A stretch of 64,000 nt of DNA. Source: Isochrysis galbana (lineage: Eukaryota > Haptophyta > Isochrysidales > Isochrysidaceae). The notes under the pieces were generated by a model, which saw only the letters and a program-made list of their open reading frames with translations, was not told the DNA's origin and did no database searches. The position numbers and the translations under genes are program-made. Shown here one piece after another: positions 62,954-64,000 of the stretch. The DNA is taken from NCBI GenBank assembly GCA_018136815.1, contig CM030932.1, positions 7,434,001 through 7,498,000 on the forward strand, read 5' to 3'. Within the stretch, counting starts at the first letter, position 1. The number at the start of each line of letters is the position of its first letter.

Positions 62954-64000
62954 CCGCCCCACACCCTCTCTCTCTCTCTCCCCCCCCCCCCCCCCCACCC
63001 TCTCTCTCCGTTCGTGCCCCCCCCCCGCCCCCCCCGCCTCCTCTCCCGCTTATGGCTCTCTCTGCCCTCGCCTCCCTCTTCTGCTGGAGAGTAAAATAAA
63101 TTCATCCCCTACTCTTACTGAAATAAAGTATTTGTAGACGTAGAGAGGGGGTCTCCTCGCTCTCGGGTCGGGGGGCGGGGGGGGGGCAGGGAACGAGAGA
63201 AATGTAGAGAGGGACATGAGACATATCTCTCATTCTCTTAGCGTTCTTCTCCTCCTCTCTCACAAATGTCTTCCGTGTCCCTCACTTGTCCTCGCGCCGT
63301 TTTTCTCTTCTCTCTCTCCCACCCGCGTCCCTCCCCTCCTTCATACTGTTGTACTCTTACTATTTTCGCCTACCCGCCCCGCCTCTTTTCGGTTGTTCTG
63401 TGGAGAGCTCGATCTCCCCCATGCCCAAGACGTCGCTGTGAAGAGCCAGCTTCACAGCTCGACGCCTCACCCGCAGTGTGTCACATATGCCGCACGCGAG
63501 CATGCGTGCGTTCACTAGGAAGTGATGGTCAGGCGCCGCGTCTCCTTCCGCAGAGCTCCTCGGCCTCCTGGCTCCTGGCGAGCCGAAATCCTGTGCCGAA
63601 GCGATTGCTCAGGCACGGCTCCGCTCCTCGTCGGCAGGAGGTTGAGGTGCAGCAAGCCCGCCAGCTCCCTCGATGCCGTCTCGCTCGTCTGGCTCGACTG
63701 CACTGCCTTCGGCCCTCTTCTTCTTCTTCCGTGATCTCTGCTGCGCCCCTACTGCTCACTGCCTACTGCTTGGTCGCCCGTGTTGCCGCCCTTGTCTCCT
63801 CCCGCCGCTCCCTTCCACGCGGTGTTGCCCTTCACGAAGCGGCCATGGGTGGCCTTCCTCCTCACCATGTGTGTGGGCGCGTAGAGCAGCAGCTCGACGG
63901 AGATCGCCCAGCCGTTTCGCCCCCCCCCCCCCAGCGCCCCTTCTCAGAATTCCTTTCTAACCACCTTAAGATTACCGGTCACCTAGTGGCTAGTGGCTAG
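62954..64000. other. Low-complexity region and right end
   Basis: 62960-63060 has CT and long C-runs directly upstream of the minus-strand start. 63100-63400 is T/C-rich. The frames to 64000 are open but Ser/Arg-rich on plus and Arg/Glu-rich on minus, without a domain. A gene entering from the right cannot be excluded. Confidence 0.4.

Noticed and set aside
1..64000. tRNA, rRNA or bacterial operon
   Set aside because: I found no convincing cloverleaf or rRNA core by eye, and the genes are intron-split with no polycistronic spacing. A tRNA scan could still find one I missed.

Overview
The window is nuclear DNA of a GC-rich unicellular eukaryote, most likely a photosynthetic protist with a secondary plastid; a haptophyte or related alga is my guess, not a demonstration. 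The evidence is: genes split by short GT-AG introns that splice in phase, a thylakoid-type twin-arginine protein (DUF1499), a PKA regulatory subunit, a Sfi1-like centrosomal repeat protein, retrotransposon debris, and very many CT/GA and poly-C/poly-G tracts. A run of 100 Ns (11759-11858) marks an assembly gap. There are no bacterial-style operons.

Layout. 1-1110: 3' end of a TPR-like gene. 1.1-8.2 kb: repeats, one small secreted-type ORF, a broken PIF1/Helitron-type helicase, and a broken non-LTR retrotransposon (LINE) with endonuclease and C-terminal zinc-binding parts. 8.5-12.4 kb (minus): secreted M14 zinc carboxypeptidase in nine exons. 12.5-14.65 kb: a second LINE relic lying in the divergent promoter between the carboxypeptidase and a plus-strand APH/EcKinase-like kinase (14.7-17.2 kb, five exons). 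17.2-21.6 kb: repeats, a two-TM ORF and a retroelement ORF1-like ORF. 21.6-25.7 kb: MFS sugar-porter-type transporter with a central loop of about 500 residues. 25.7-28.2 kb: repeats including a heptamer minisatellite. 28.25-30.1 kb: PKA regulatory subunit (seven exons). 30.8-34.5 kb (minus): Sfi1-like protein. 36.5-37.7 kb (minus): nuclear-type protein with a beta-rich domain and a coiled coil. 39.1-40.2 kb: fold-back structure carrying a cytochrome b561 fragment. 41.0-42.1 kb: endonuclease V. 43.25-45.5 kb (minus): MIT/coiled-coil protein resembling NRBF2/Atg38. 46.4-48.4 kb: frameshifted ORFs of unknown origin. 49.4-50.2 kb (minus): DUF1499 lumenal protein. 51.0-53.1 kb (minus): gag-like retroelement. 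54.0-55.4 kb (minus): PAS/LOV-like membrane protein. 56.2-58.5 kb: nested retroelement fragments. 59.0-62.95 kb (minus): WW + R3H + U-box protein. The rest is low-complexity sequence.

The genes do not form one pathway. They look like a normal mix of signalling, transport, DNA repair, proteolysis and plastid functions separated by mobile-element debris. Exon models were built by hand from splice sites and reading phase. Those of the kinase, transporter, PKA-R, EndoV, DUF1499 and beta-domain/coiled-coil genes close in frame throughout. The carboxypeptidase and NRBF2-like models each have unresolved junctions. The most notable observations are a WW-R3H-U-box architecture with a frame-preserving, stop-free intron inside the U-box, a LOV-like PAS domain lacking the photo-reactive cysteine, the giant loop in the MFS transporter, an HND instead of HGD kinase motif, and one LINE 3'-end repeat found within about 40-100 bp of the start codons of three unrelated genes.
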